64,000 bases of DNA from Episyrphus balteatus. Taxonomy: Eukaryota > Arthropoda > Insecta > Diptera > Syrphidae. Shown here in pieces: positions 47,215-61,810 of the stretch. The position numbers and the translations under genes are program-made. How positions within the stretch are numbered: the first letter of the stretch is position 1; each line of letters starts with the position of its first letter. Location of the stretch: positions 99,802,051 through 99,866,050 of the forward strand of contig NC_079136.1 of assembly GCF_945859705.1 (NCBI RefSeq). Reading direction: 5' to 3'. The notes under the pieces were generated by a model. The model was given only the letters and a program-made list of their open reading frames with translations, had not been told where the DNA came from and ran no database searches.

Positions 47215-49545
47215 GGTTTCAAAAATTATCAACCCTGGGCTAAATACGGAATTATTAAAAATATATTTTTAGATGATAGTTTCCTCAAATCAGTCAAATT
47301 TCATTGTGAGTTTGACTGAAAGAAATATTTTGTCAAGTCAAGATTTTACTCTACTCAAGTTTATAAATGTCTATGAACGTATGAGTTATTGCAGTGGAAG
47401 TTATTGCACTGCACCGAGTTACAAATCTATATAGACGATTGACAAGGGATCGATTTAGCTGCAAGAAATTGTCCGGTTCTTGCTGCATCCAGCTTAACGC
47501 TTGTCGATTATGCCCCATCTACAAAAGAATTATGTTAAAATTTGATCGTTGAACCTTATGCTTTCTGTCTGATCCAGCTTTGTCTGTGTGTTTTAAGGCA
47601 AGTTATTCCATAACAATCATCGATGAGAGTTGAAACTCCGAAAAATTTGAATACAACACAACACCTCTTTAAATTTCCTCCTGACAGCGTTAAAAGCCAA
47701 ATAATATCATCAAACTCTTTGATACGGAAAACTTTAAATACAACCTTGAAAAACAGCAAAACAAAGAAACATCTCATCTGTAGGGTGTTTCAATTTGAGA
47801 AAAAAAAATACCACTAACTGCCCTCCAGTTTCCCGAAAGTTCAACTTTTACCAACATCATTCATTTCTCAGGTAGCTTGAGGGATGCTCGCAGCATTTTC
47901 ACTCTCAAATGGCCACTAAACACCCACTTCATATGACGCTCACAAGAGTAGAGATCCGTGGAACATTACAAGTGCCATCAAAAGTAATAAAAGTTTTGTT
48001 CGTTTTTTTGAAAAGCTACAATAACAGCATTTACTTTTTTTTGTTTAATTTTAATTTTAAATTTCATTATCTTTTTATGGAGTTGACTAGCATATCAATG
48101 CAATCATCGAAATAATGGACCACATTCCCTGTGATAAAAAACATTAATTTTGTTCTTATCTTGAATAAGCACACACACAAGGAAAACACAAAAACAAAAT
48201 AAATGTATCTTAATTTATTCAAATGAAATGATTTAAACAATCAAAATATTCATTTGACCCACTGTATGTCGGCACAAGTTGAAGTGCGGGCTCGCGATTT
48301 GACAGGATAACCTTGAATCTTATTATAACCAGAGCTAAGGTGTATACCTATGCGGGTATAGCGAGTAGGTACAGGGTCGAGTTTATTATTCTAGAGAGGC
48401 ATTTGCTAATAAACACTTGAGCTACTGGCACAATTGCCTGTTAAAATATTTATGCCCAAACATAAATCATCGCCAAGGATTCTCTGTAAGGATTCAATCC
48501 ACCACTTTATTTCTTCGATTCATGATTCGAAATGATGGTGTGGTGTAGACTGGAGGGATGGTGGGTTGGGAGCTATTATTTCTTTCCAATCGATTGGTTT
48601 GCAGTGATAATCGGTGTAAGTTATTCAAGATGCAGCAAGACGTTCGGTCGGGGCATAAAGGGTTAGTGTTGCATGGCTCTGAGCCAACAAAAAGAAATTT
48701 CATGCTCCATCTCAATTAGCACATGCAGTATTGAGTTTTGAAGTAAATAAAGTGTGAACTGATGTGTTCTTTTTTTGACGTCGTCGTCGTCGTTATGAAA
48801 TTTCTTGGCAAGAATTGCAAGTTAACTTTTACTGCTATACTGAAGAGATATAATAAAGAAATATACCAACAAAAAATTCACATTCTCCAAAGCAGAAGAG
48901 AAAAAAAAGGAAATTTTTTGATCAATACCCTGCTGAGTTTCAGAGCTAGCACAGGATGTAAGTGGGTGGTAGGTAATTCGAAAAGCTTTGGTGTAATATT
49001 CTTTTCGTTCACAGCCAATTGATTCGAATGGCTGTTGTGGCAAATTTTTATTGTATTGATCCCAATAGAGGAAAACAAGAAGAGCAGCAGTAAATATTGG
49101 CGTTGTTGTTGTTTTTGTTGTTTTGGGTAAAATTGGAATAGTGATTATCGAGCTGAGATATTGCATACCTCATGTGAAGTAATGCTAATATCTAAGATGG
49201 TGGTTTTGTTGTTGTGTTTTTTATTTATTATATCTTTTTTTTTAAGTGATTGGGGTGATGTGTGGAAGTTAAAGTAGTATATCCGAATTAAATTTATGTT
49301 CACAAATATATGTAGGCACTATTACCTACCCCCCGTTTTTTTAAATTATTACTGTTATAAAATCAAACAAAAAAAGGGGCGAACGTAGAAAATAATTTCG
49401 AGGGGTTTCAAAAACTTAACTAACCATAGAGGAAAAGTGAAATTTTATTTTTCTGGGTGGAATCTTGTTCACGTGAAACTCACAATAGAGCTGAATATGT
49501 TTTACGGGGAACATATCGTCGGTCGCTTGAAAAGCAAAGTGACTG
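47215..49545. other. Non-coding, nothing recognised
   Basis: No convincing coding frame. Short GTCGTC and GTTGTT runs occur at 48778-48795 and 49103-49124. Frames near 48.5-49.2 kb on both strands are short and unremarkable. Confidence 0.55.
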
Positions 49546-51420
<1,875 letters not shown>

Positions 51421-54269
51421 TTTTTTTCACTTCAGATTCTTTGATGTAGTAAGCTTAGAACAAGCTTTTATCTGCGATCAGAGGCTCATCATAAGTGCAT
51501 GTTAGTGGTTAGTAAACAAAAAATACAACCTCCTACATGCACAATATACAAATTTACAAGTTATAAAATTATAAGTAGGTACAAAAAATCCAACATAATT
51601 ATATAATTTATTTAATACATAGATTAACAGTCACGATTGTGGAGCACTGGTTCGAAACAATGTTTTTAAACCCATTTTCATCAAATTAAAGTCTAAGGAT
51701 GAATGGTTCAAGTTAAAAAGTTTACTCATGCGACTAAGAGGCTCATTAATACCATAGTTTGTTCTATGAAAGTCAATATGCAAAGGTTCAAATCGTAGGA
51801 GGTGAGATCCACCAGAACGACTCAACGAACAAACCGAGCTTTATCAATTTTTTAACTGTATGGGTAAATAATCCAAAAACGGAACATAGACCGACCGATG
51901 AAAATACTCTTCTGGACCACTATTGTCTCGGTTCCTCTGTTTTGCGATGATGTGTGTAATACCAATTGCAATTCCATCTTATTAGCAATTTCCATAACTG
52001 CAGCATATATGCTTCAAATCATTCTTCGGAAATTAGTTCAGTCAATGGGAAGAAATCTAAAAAAAAGTTGTGACGCCAGCTTGGTTTTTGGATGCAGCAT
52101 TGAAGAGGGGTTTCTTCTGAGTATAAATCTCACTATCTCGAGCACGACTTGTCGCACAGAAAATTTGTGAAATAGAACTAGGTAGGTATATGTATCTTAA
52201 TTTCTCTCATACATTTACGCTATAGCTAAGATCGCATTCTTTTTTTTTTTGTAAAAAATCATTAATTCTTCATAACGCAAAAAATAGCTGATCACTATGA
52301 AACAATAAACATACATTTGTATTAAGTAAGTAAAAACTGGCTTCAGTTTTAAATTTTTTTTTTCATCCAGGACCCACCAATCAATCCACATTCACAAAGC
52401 GAAATTATAACATAATATCTTCTTTATAAGTCGAAAATAGACACAACCGGTATAAAACTTGGATTTAAGTCATTTCGGTTACAAACGTGGTTTCCTCTTA
52501 CAACTTTAACAACAGTGAATCAAATTTCCACAAATGTTGTGGAATCAAATTTCCACAATAGCCTTGTGTTTAGTCTGATAGCTAAGAAAAATCCACTTAT
52601 AGCAATAAAAAAATTAATTTGGAATCTGAATCTTCAAATTACAAAATTGTTTTTCTATCAATTAAATTGCATTTTTTTCAAATACAGCTCCAAAACAAAC
52701 TAGCTACATATTTCTTCCAGTGCTACCAAACAGAAAACGGAAATAAACGTCAACAATCTATTAAATTGCTAAAATACACAAAAATAAGAGAACGAGTTGG
52801 TCGGTCATGCCAGAAGGCACAAATAACATCAAAAACAACATCTACCATATACCACTTCAATCTGTCAAAAAAAAAACAACAACAACAAAAACAAAAAAGA
52901 ATCAAAAACTCACAGAAAAAAATCCTTCCTTCCGTTTGTTTTGGGTTTCCGGCCAGGTCAGTATCCTTTCCTTCATATACCAACCAACCAACAAAAAACA
53001 AAAATATATACGGCAATGGAGCATCAATAGATATTTATATTCTCTTCAATGTCCTACCATTGCGAATAAAATGTTTGTTTGCTTCGTTCCACAAGGACAT
53101 CCATTTCTCCCTATACCCCAGACCCAACCCATCCCACACACATTACACATACACCCACTGCCAAACCAAACAGGAATATGTATGTATGTTTGAGAAATAG
53201 AATAGCATGACTTCTATTTTAGCGGTACGGTTTTTGCAGAAAGGATGTCATGTTGATCTGATAGACAGATACACGTTAAGTGAGTGAGGGTGTTTGTTTA
53301 AGGAGAGAGAGAAAGGAACAAGAGCATATACACATATAAAAGTACTTAACACACATGTGAAAGGACAAATTACTCTTGCTTTGGTTATATATATAGAGGT
53401 ATAAGCATGTATGTTATGTTCAATGTTCATACATGCATGTATTCGATTTGAATTCCGAAGACAACTCTCTGACTATTTTGTGTCCTGCCGTCACTTTACT
53501 TACTATCGCAGAGCTATCCATATTTGTCGTTTTTTTTTTTTGTAAATAAGTCAAGGAAACACTACTGTTTAAAAAAAAATGGACTAACCCAACAATCCAA
53601 CATAGCTCAGCACAAATCACCATAGGACAACTCATCATCATGGGCAGCCTATCATGAAAAAAGTCATCATAAGGGAAAATGTAGGGAAAGGAAACTTTTG
53701 GTGATTGTTATTATGATTTCTTTAAATTGTTTCTCTTGGTGAAATGTTGATGGACTGTCCATAATGACTTTACCTATGAAAAGCTGTGCAGTGTTAGAGT
53801 TAGTTCGTTAGGGACTTCTGTGTTTTTGGAGTCGAAGTTCCACAGAAACCGGAATTAATTGATCTGAGTAAAGCAATTTCCCAAATAAGGTAACAAAAGG
53901 CAACAAAATATTTGCAGCTGCGAGTTAAAAATTTAACAATAACTAGAAACAAAGTTATTCCGCTTTTTAATACAATTTTCAACTTAGTTTGTGAGCAGAT
54001 TTTTAACGCTGATTTTATTAAAATTGAAATCTTTGTGGACAAGCTGTTTCCTTTCAATAGAAATTTTGAATATGACAAATCCAAAATTTAAAAAAAAATA
54101 AAAACAACAAGGACCTCCTACTGTAGTCTTTCACCAGGGTCTCGTACGCCTTTGTCAGCCCAACAACCTAACCTACAAACTCATTCTTAAGATATTTGCC
54201 AATTGCAGTTGTAATTTCTAGTTTAATGGATGGTCGAAACAGAGAACACACACACAGAAACAAACGGCG
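51421..54269. other. Non-coding, nothing recognised
   Basis: No convincing gene. A short tandem duplication GAATCAAATTTCCACAA lies at about 52518-52557. The 193-codon frame at 52619-53200 is Lys/Gln/Thr-rich, uses a non-conserved context, overlaps an equally long shadow in another frame, and matches no family I know. TATATA and GTATGT simple runs lie near 53390-53440. Confidence 0.5.
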
Positions 54270-54271
54270 TA

Positions 54272-55259
54272 GGGTCAAATGTAAACAATTTCATGTCTTT
54301 TTTTTCTTTCGACTTTAGATTTTTATATGTTTTCACGGAACAACTTGAATGGTATCTTCAAATGCAAATATGAAATGATGGCAATTCTTCTTTATAAATA
54401 TAAACAAATATTTCCCAAATTGTTAACATTACTGTCAAATATGGCATGTTTACAAATACCCCACCATGTTTGTGTTTTTTTACAAATTCGGGGTAAATGT
54501 AAACGGTGGTTTAAAATTTAGAATTTCCTCTTTATCATATGGATAACAACTTGAAAAACGTTCAAGAAGGTATTTGACAAAAACTTTTTCAAATTACGAT
54601 AAAAGTTTTTGTTTTCTTCCTTTGATTCTTTATATAGGCGCCCAATATGCATCCTGAGCAGCTCTGAACGTCATATTTTTTGTTTTTTTACGTCAAAGAC
54701 CGATTTGCAACATCATTCAATGAAAATGATGGTGTTGGCTACTTTAAAATGTGACTCTGCGGCACTTTAGCAATAGTAATTGACTAAAAATACGTTATTT
54801 TTATGAAAACCAATAATTTCAGCAAAAATATATGTCTATATTTACCTCCAGAATACGTTGTTTACATTTACCCATTATGAAAAATATTCTGGGGTAAATG
54901 TAAACACATGCAAATCGACATAAATGTCCTGTATTTTAAAATTTGCTTGTATCACATAGAATCTACATCAAAATTCAAAACTAAAAAGTATTTGCAAATT
55001 ATACTGACTTAATTGAATCTGCAAAAATATTTAATATTTCTGAAAGACTAACAACTTGTTTGGCACTTTAAAAAATTATCTTTCACGGAAAATACGCTCG
55101 TCGAATGAATACTCACTTGACAGCATTGAGTTTGACGTATAAGTTAAAAGATGCATGCGTCCGCGATTTGTACTTATGTATACGTCACAGAGACTTAACT
55201 GAAGCTTGTTATGAGCCATGTTCTCATTTACCCCTGTTTATATTTACCCACATTGACCC
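54272..55259. mobile_element. 1-kb TA-flanked MITE, copy 2 (inverted)
   Basis: This is the inverted copy of 27956-28953, by eye over 90% identical across all compared segments, and also flanked by TA (54270-54271 and 55260-55261). The left terminal repeat has lost about nine bases (it reads GGGTCAAATGTAAACA, without the TGTGGGTA part), while the right end is complete. This accounts for most of the size difference (988 against 998 bp). The GTAAATGTAAACA motif array is preserved, including the close group near 54849-54906. Confidence 0.85.
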
Positions 55260-55340
55260 TACATCAAAATTGTTCTAGGTCCTTAGAAAATCTTATGGAG
55301 TTAGAACAATTTTGCTTTCTGCAGACTTTATGTCTGAATA

Positions 55341-55575
55341 TACACTGCTGCTCATCTGAATAGGTTCACATTTTAGTTCATCTTACCTACTTTTAGCCTG
55401 TCTTGGAATGTAATGCAATGGCACATCTTTTTTATATATATAACAAGAGAACATCTTTATGCGCTTAGTGAAGGAGAAAAAAATTGTCTTAGGGCCTACC
55501 GTTCTTCTCACACGGTAGCTAGACCAAATCTAGTCATAAAATTAAGCATATTTTTGGCTCATCTGAATAGGTTCA
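55341..55575 (+). mobile_element. Possible Tc1-like end with paired direct repeats
   Basis: TACACTGCTGCTCATCTGAA at 55341 has the form of a Tc1-family terminus after a TA. The 19-mer GCTCATCTGAATAGGTTCA occurs at 55350-55368 and again at 55557-55575, spaced 207 bases. Two direct repeats about 200 bases apart within one end are the IR/DR layout of Tc1-like elements. No matching right end was found, and the following frames (55413-55646, 55657-55887) do not resemble a Tc1 transposase, so this looks like an end fragment. Confidence 0.5.
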
Positions 55576-57375
55576 AATGCAAAAATTTTTTTTTTTTACA
55601 CAGCACTATTAATGTGATCTTGTTTACTAATACGTTTTCCATATGATTGAAAAGGAATGCGGTTCAAGTTGTCGCAGAAGCACAAAGACATTGTTTGTGT
55701 TTTGTGTAGAAAATGCGAAGAGAAGACCCCATTAACTAGATTCAAGGATAATCATCGTCACTTCGTAGTGTTTGAAATGGATTTGGTATTTAGTATGCAA
55801 AACGCAAATACCTATCACGTTCGACAAATAAAGACGACAGATCTAAGATTTCATGCGATAGATGCTCTAGCTCCAGGTCCAAGCTGATTGAATATGGCAA
55901 TTCTAGATTTCATTATGCTCTCGGAGTGGGAATATAGGAAGTAGGTACGCATAAATATTAAGGAATTATTTTATTATCATGTCCCTTCCATAAAATATTA
56001 TTAAATATTATGTGTTCTGATAGAGCCTTATGCAGGAAGGCTTTATTTCGTTCTTGTGGCAAACATAAACAATGAACTCAGTTTCTTATAAAAAAAATAG
56101 ATGTTTTTAATCAAAACTATATCAAAGGTTAAATTGAATTCTATTTCCATTTTTGTATAATGCTGCGCCGTCATTTTCTGTCAGACCTTGGTCTGGGTAT
56201 TTGACCAATATAACTTAAGTTTTTAAACCAACATCATCACTTGAAATATTTTGAACAAAACATTTGATTTTGTTTTCAAATAAAATGTTGTCCCACAACT
56301 TATGGCAATAAAAACAAAATAACTGTTTTGTAGACATTTTGAAGTTTGCTCGACTTAAATTTGTTTTATCAATAGCTCTCAAATTGAAATCATTTAATTT
56401 ACTGCTTCTTGGAGTGGATCAAAGTGATCCACTTCTATCCTAAATGATTTGAATTCATTGAAATACGAAACACACCAAAAAAGGAGGAAAAGTTTTCATT
56501 TTTCATTTTTTATTTCTCCAAGAAAACCCCGGTGACCACTTGAAATACGTAGACATTTTATGAAAATTTAATGCTTCGGTGTAATTTGACACAGCTGAAA
56601 ATATTTTCTACACAGCAAATGAATATTATGTAGCTTTTCCTATGAATATAAATAAGATAAATCAAATGAATCCTTTTTATTTTTTAAGTGGAAACTTAAT
56701 AACTTTAGACTTTAACAGTCTCCAAAGCTCAACCAACTGCAAGTGCATGACATGAAATACCATCTTATAGTTTTTAAATTATTGCAATTAGTATCATATT
56801 TCAGTTTTTAATTATATAAAAACGGAAGATTGAAAACTCAAGTGGATTTTCTGTTTTTTTTTTTTTTTTTTCTTATCTGTGTGGTTATGGAAAAAGTGTT
56901 TATGTACATAGATGATAATAATGAATTAATTTAAGTTAAAATTTAAGCATCACAATAATGTCAAGGATAAAATTTGTACGAACAAGAATTTCCCTTTTAT
57001 ATAGGAAAATATTATAGTTACCCTTTTGAGTTATACGCATACAGCAGTATTCATTAGATTTTTGTTTATTTAGACACTGTTTAACTTTTTTTCTGGGATT
57101 ATTTACGGCTAAGACAATTTACTCTGTGTTTAAATTTGACAACAACAACTATTAAATATTAATAAACAATGCTTTTTTAAAACATTTTCCAAATTTAAAC
57201 AGTATTGTTGTTGTCTAAAGTTAGACAACGTTTATGAAAACGTCTGTTAGTTTTTATATTAATTCGTACATGCGGACTTATGCTTATGTACATGGTTGTT
57301 AGTAGAAGTACTAAGTTCAATAAATCCCTTTTTACCAACGCTACAGGATATACGAATAAGTGGTTCAATAAATTC
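55576..57375. other. Non-coding, one imperfect inverted pair
   Basis: No gene seen. TTTGACAACAACAACT near 57137 and AGTATTGTTGTTGTCTAAA near 57201 form an imperfect inverted pair of about 18 bp. Confidence 0.5.
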
Positions 57376-57480
57376 TGTCTGTCTGTAACGAAAGTTACAC
57401 CCTAAAACCTAAAACGATTTGGTTCAAACTTCATATGTAATAGTATTGGATAATAACCCCAGGGAGTCATTTAATATATT
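57376..57480 (+). repeat. Short relative of the CTGT-bearing dispersed repeat
   Basis: TTCTGTCTGTCTGT is followed by CTAAAACGATTTGGTTCAAACTT and CCCAGGGAGTCATTT, the same order of blocks as after the long tract at 50582-50665. Here the tetranucleotide has only about three units. Confidence 0.5.
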
Positions 57481-58320
57481 TTAGTATGAAGTTTTGAAAT
57501 AATTTATTTTTTCAAACATTTTTGGAGATGCATAATGTGTAGTTTACCTATTTATGTTTGCATAGGTACATGAACACAATAATTTATGTACAAACACATA
57601 CATATGTACATACCTGATACTCACAGCTTTTTCAATTACAAAATCTTCTATTTATCAATTTTTCATTTTATTTTTTCGGAATCCTTATTGATATTGGACT
57701 GGAAAATAATTGCAATCAATGAAACTTAAATTGTTGAAATATTCCAAATTGTTTGTTATTTTTATTTCGTTCTGCCTTTTTATTTTTTTTTTAATTTATA
57801 GCTTTGAAGTAAAAAATTTTTCAATTGCTCATGTTTTTTTTTAGAATTCAACATGCCTACTAGATCAAGTTTTCAGAGTTATAAATTAACGCTTGTATAG
57901 AGGGTGTCCAGTTATGAATGGCTCATAACTACACTTACATACCTATGACTGTTCTAAAAAAATATATAAAAAAATTATATCACAACCACTTAATAAAATA
58001 TTACCTTATTTCGTTCAGTGTATTTTTTAACTTCATCATCTTAACAATAACCACGAATGGATGAAGTATATCAATTTCATTACCATAAGCAGTTCCTTAG
58101 CTGTTGCACATTTTCTTAAAAAAAAACTGAAATTTTGTTTACGAGGCAAAATGTGAAAAAAATATCACTGTGCTTGAAAATGGAACTTTTTTTTCCGACA
58201 GACGGCGCATAGAACGGCGCCATGCTGAACACGATGGCGTTCTTAGTTGTTCTAGATTAGGTCAAATAAGAAAGATTTTCGATTTTAAAAATTTGTCCAT
58301 TAAGTCAGAAATAAACGATA
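57481..58320. other. Non-coding, nothing recognised
   Basis: AT-rich. A small palindrome AGTTATGAATGGCTCATAACT lies at about 57911-57931, and a GC-richer patch at 58195-58250 has no supporting coding frame. Confidence 0.5.
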
Positions 58321-58627
58321 CAAAACAAGAGGCAAGAGTACGATAACCAATGCGGTGAAAAATAATAACGTAATTTTGTAAAACAGTAAAATACAAGCAT
58401 TTTTCACTATCTCCCCCCGTTAAGCTGGTGGTCAAATTATCTAAAATATGTCGAAAAATAAAAAAAATTATTAATAAACAACGGCAACACTTACATTTAT
58501 AAAGCCTAAACGGGGGGAGAAAGATCCCCCCATCCGATTGTGAAAAATGCTTGTATTTGACTGTTCTACAAAATTCCGTTATTATTTTTCACTGCCTTAG
58601 TTATCGTACTCTTGCCTCTTGTTCTTT
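58321..58627. mobile_element. Small foldback element, arms about 100 bp
   Basis: The left arm, about 58321-58424 (ACAAGAGGCAAGAGTACGAT ... AGCATTTTTCACTATC then CCCCCCG), is inverted in the right arm, about 58508-58627 (CGGGGGGAGA ... ATCGTACTCTTGCCTCTTGT), at roughly 90% identity. The spacer is about 80 bases. Just outside, ACGGCAACAC followed by TTAC and AAAGCC occurs both in the spacer (58480-58508) and at 58690-58733. This suggests that the foldback lies in a larger duplicated unit. Confidence 0.75.
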
Positions 58628-58739
58628 ATCGGTAGAAGCAATTTTCTCACAAATCGGCTGTAAATGTTAAAAAAAATGTATTACAACACAACGGCAACAC
58701 ATTCATTACAAAGATATACATTTTTACAAAGCCAGTAGT

Positions 58740-59995
58740 TTATGCTGGTAGCAAATAACGTTTGAGCAGAATAAATAGCAATAATAAACAAGAAAAATGA
58801 CTTTAAACCGGGCAAAATGCTTAAAATTATTGAAAAAACTTCCGAAAAAAATTTTGTTCGAAGTCGTACCGACAAATCGAAAAACTAATGATGCCAATCA
58901 ATTTTTAATGTCCGAAATAGGGGGAAACAGTCAACAGCGCATATGTCGACTTGCACAGTGTAATTAAACAAACAAATAATTCGATGTTCATGTTTGTATA
59001 ATGTTTAAACTGCTAAGGTCGTGTGAAGGCGAAAAATGATTTTGAAAAGGGTGTTCGTTGACTGTAAACTAGCTTTTGAATTCAAATCATTTTTATTTAA
59101 TTCTTTCCCAATTCACCTGGTAATTAATCCTTACCAACAGTTCATTCTTATTTTCCCCGATGTTTCTTAAAATTTCATTTGGAATGTTAATTAAGGTGAT
59201 TGAAAAAACCATAATAGATCGGGACTCGGGAGTCCATATCAATTTTTGGGTGTGAGTTAATGTTTGAAAATATTGGTATTTTTGGATAAATCCCATCTAG
59301 GCATTGTAAGAATTGGCCATCTCGTATGAACAACTGAAAGTGCTTTGAAAAAATACAATTCACACGTCTCCACACCCAACATTTTCAATGTGTTTTAGAC
59401 AGAGAATAAGAATTTATTTCTCAAGACGAAACCAAAGTTGATTTGTACTTGACGCTTTTGTTTTCAAGAATAAAAATACCTCAACCTGATTTGAAAGAAA
59501 ACTCTCCATGTCAATTTAATTGTGGTATTTCCCTTATATTTAGAGAAACTAAGAAAAAAAAACGAATAAATTGATTGGTTAAAGCTTAAACCAAATGTCA
59601 ACCAATTCAATGTACTGATTTTTTTATTAAGGTGAAAAAAACAGATTTTATCGACAAGAAGTCTATAAACAATACGGGATTTTTATACTTCCGTCTGCAA
59701 TGTAATGTAGGTATGTGCTACTAAACTTCTATAGCCTTTCAATGATATAGAGGTCGCCCCCGTAGGTAGCCCCCCCAATTTGTTTAATTAATGCAGTACT
59801 CACATTTTGTAACAGAATTGTTGCACTCCTCCCTCTATGTATTACCTTGTGCATGTGAAGTTGTGTGTGATGGTTTGTCGTAGTAATTTCACTGATTGCT
59901 TAGTTGAGACAAGGCCGGGACTGGATGGCTATCTAAGGTTTTTGGCTGGCTACACACGACCGACCGACAGTTCTGATGAAAATGGGGGTAAGGCT
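58740..59995. other. Non-coding, nothing recognised
   Basis: No convincing gene. Short minus-strand frames at 58681-58875 and 59093-59375 have no recognisable features. Confidence 0.5.
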
Positions 59996-59999
59996 GTTG

Positions 60000-61300
60000 C
60001 CACATTAATCATATGCAACAGCGATTAAATGCAAATTAAAATTCCATCCTCGCGCAGCTCGTTGTCGACGTCAACGTTGTCGTCGTTGACATTGTTCGTT
60101 GTTATTGTTGAGTTCCGCGAGTCCTTTTTACACAAAAAGAGGGCGTAGTGATGTGGAGGTGAAGAGAGGTTGGAGAATGCCACACTTCAAAGCTCCAATG
60201 TTATAGAAAGGGTATTTGTTGGTTGGATGGTTTTGTGTTGTATGGGATAGGATGGAAAAATCTAATGTCCCTCGTCTTGTTGCACCTCTCTGGCCTGATG
60301 ATGTTGATGATGGTTTTGATATTTCTCCCTTCAGCTATTGCACCTAAAGTTCAAATATCAAATCCTTGGCATAACAGGACAAATGAGTGCTCACTGTTAA
60401 CATATAGTGCACATAGTTTTTTTGTATCTAGATTTGAATCCGTTCTCTCTCGCTCGCTGTGTGTTCTCAGCTCAGGACTCACGAGTTTTTTTTTTTTTTT
60501 GTATTCTCTCCTTTGGTCGTTGTTGTTTTATTTTTTATTTATTTATTTTTTTTTTTTGTAGGTTTGTTCCTATTCTGTGTTTCCTGCTGTTTGCTGTGCT
60601 GGAATCCTGTTCTTTTTATTTCGACTTTTATTTATTGGTGCAATGTGGGACAAGGCGAGTTAAGAATTCAGACTTTTCTTCCAAAGTAGGTTCTATGCTC
60701 CATTAAGTATGCAACACAAGCATCAACATATACGCAACATGACATGACGTATTGGTTTTTCCGGTACCGCTTTACCGTTTCTTTTGACAGGCTGGCTGGC
60801 GTAAGGAGGACAAAAAGAGGGTTGTTTGAAAACGAACGACCGAACAAACGAAAGAACGACGCGACGCAACAGAAGGGTGAGTCAGTGGGCTTGAACCGGT
60901 GCAGGTGTGTTGGATATTGTGGGTGATCTGAACACTTTAACCGACGGGATTTCCATTTTCTTTTACCGGAAAGTAATTTAAATCTCCGAGTGGTATGTCA
61001 TCCGGTTTGGTTTCAATTTTGTTACTTTTACCCTTTTTTTATTTTTTTCTCTCTCAAATGGGAATTTCGATTTTAATTTATTCCGGTTTGGGTGGGGTAA
61101 TGGGGGTTTGTTGAAGAAAGCAAACGAAAAAAGGGTTAAGGCAGGGTAAAAGTGAAAATATAGAACACGCGAGGTTACACGCCCGCCGTGCAACTCGGGT
61201 CTAGAGTGTAATTATGAGTTATGACCCCTCCCAATGAAACGAATAAACGTAACGCACACACAATGTAACAACAAGTTCGCGTATCGATTTACAACTTCTT
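60000..61300. promoter_or_regulatory. GC-richer, CpG-containing interval: candidate promoter or 5' exon
   Basis: Compared with the rest of the window this stretch has more CpG and mixed sequence: GTCGTCGTTGAC-type runs at 60064-60090 and ACGACGCGACGCAACAGAAG at 60855-60874. A GAGA-type motif, CTCTCTCGCTCGC, lies at about 60446-60458; such motifs bind GAGA factor in flies. At 60877 the sequence AAGGGTGAGTCA is a good splice-donor match. This is what a host promoter with a non-coding first exon on the plus strand could look like. No coding sequence or known gene was recognised, so the call is weak. Confidence 0.3.
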
Positions 61301-61606
61301 CATATATAAGTCAACCAACCTTATATTTTGCGTGTGAACACCGTTTTTGTTTCCTTTTTTTTGAAGTTTTAGCTATAGATTAAATGACGAATTCGTTCTG
61401 TTTCTATGTACTGGTAGAAAAAATAATAGAAAATGCGTTTTTCAGTCTATTTTTATGACACTTTTCATATTTTCGTTTTTTCGTTCTATTCTTATTTTGT
61501 TTTTTTTTTTTTTTTTTTTCTAAAAATGTTTAAGCCTTAAGCTAAGGGTTAACATACTTCGCTATAAACATTTTTTTTTTATAGATATATTTTTTTTTAT
61601 ATATAT

Positions 61607-61804
61607 TTACACACGCAACGAAACCGTTTCCGTTTGCTTCGATAACCGAACGTCAACTGAGGTTTGACGTTTAACCATTTGCGGTACTTGAGTTTCTCCA
61701 AAATGCTCCACCAATTCCATTGATTGGAGAAGAAAAACACTCTGTAGGTATTTGAGAGAGTTTATTGTTTCGTCGAAAAGAGCAACAAAATGTATTTTTT
61801 TCAT
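61607..61804 (-). CDS. Candidate small exon or ORF, unknown function
   Basis: From the ATG at 61802-61804 a 65-codon minus-strand frame has a more protein-like composition than other short frames here: mixed residues, few poly-Lys or poly-Phe runs, and GC-richer codons. It carries no domain I recognise. A weak donor-like GTGTAAAT overlaps its stop. An in-frame stop lies a few codons upstream of the start. It could be a first coding exon, or chance. Confidence 0.2.
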   Translation of the reverse strand: MKKIHFVALFDETINSLKYLQSVFLLQSMELVEHFGETQVPQMVKRQTSVDVRLSKQTETVSLRV

Positions 61805-61810
61805 GCGCAC

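Noticed and set aside
52619..53200. 193-codon plus-strand frame and its 128-codon neighbour frame
   Set aside because: Both are Lys/Gln/Thr/Asn-rich low-complexity translations of the same AC-rich DNA, with no domain, conserved motif or splice context.
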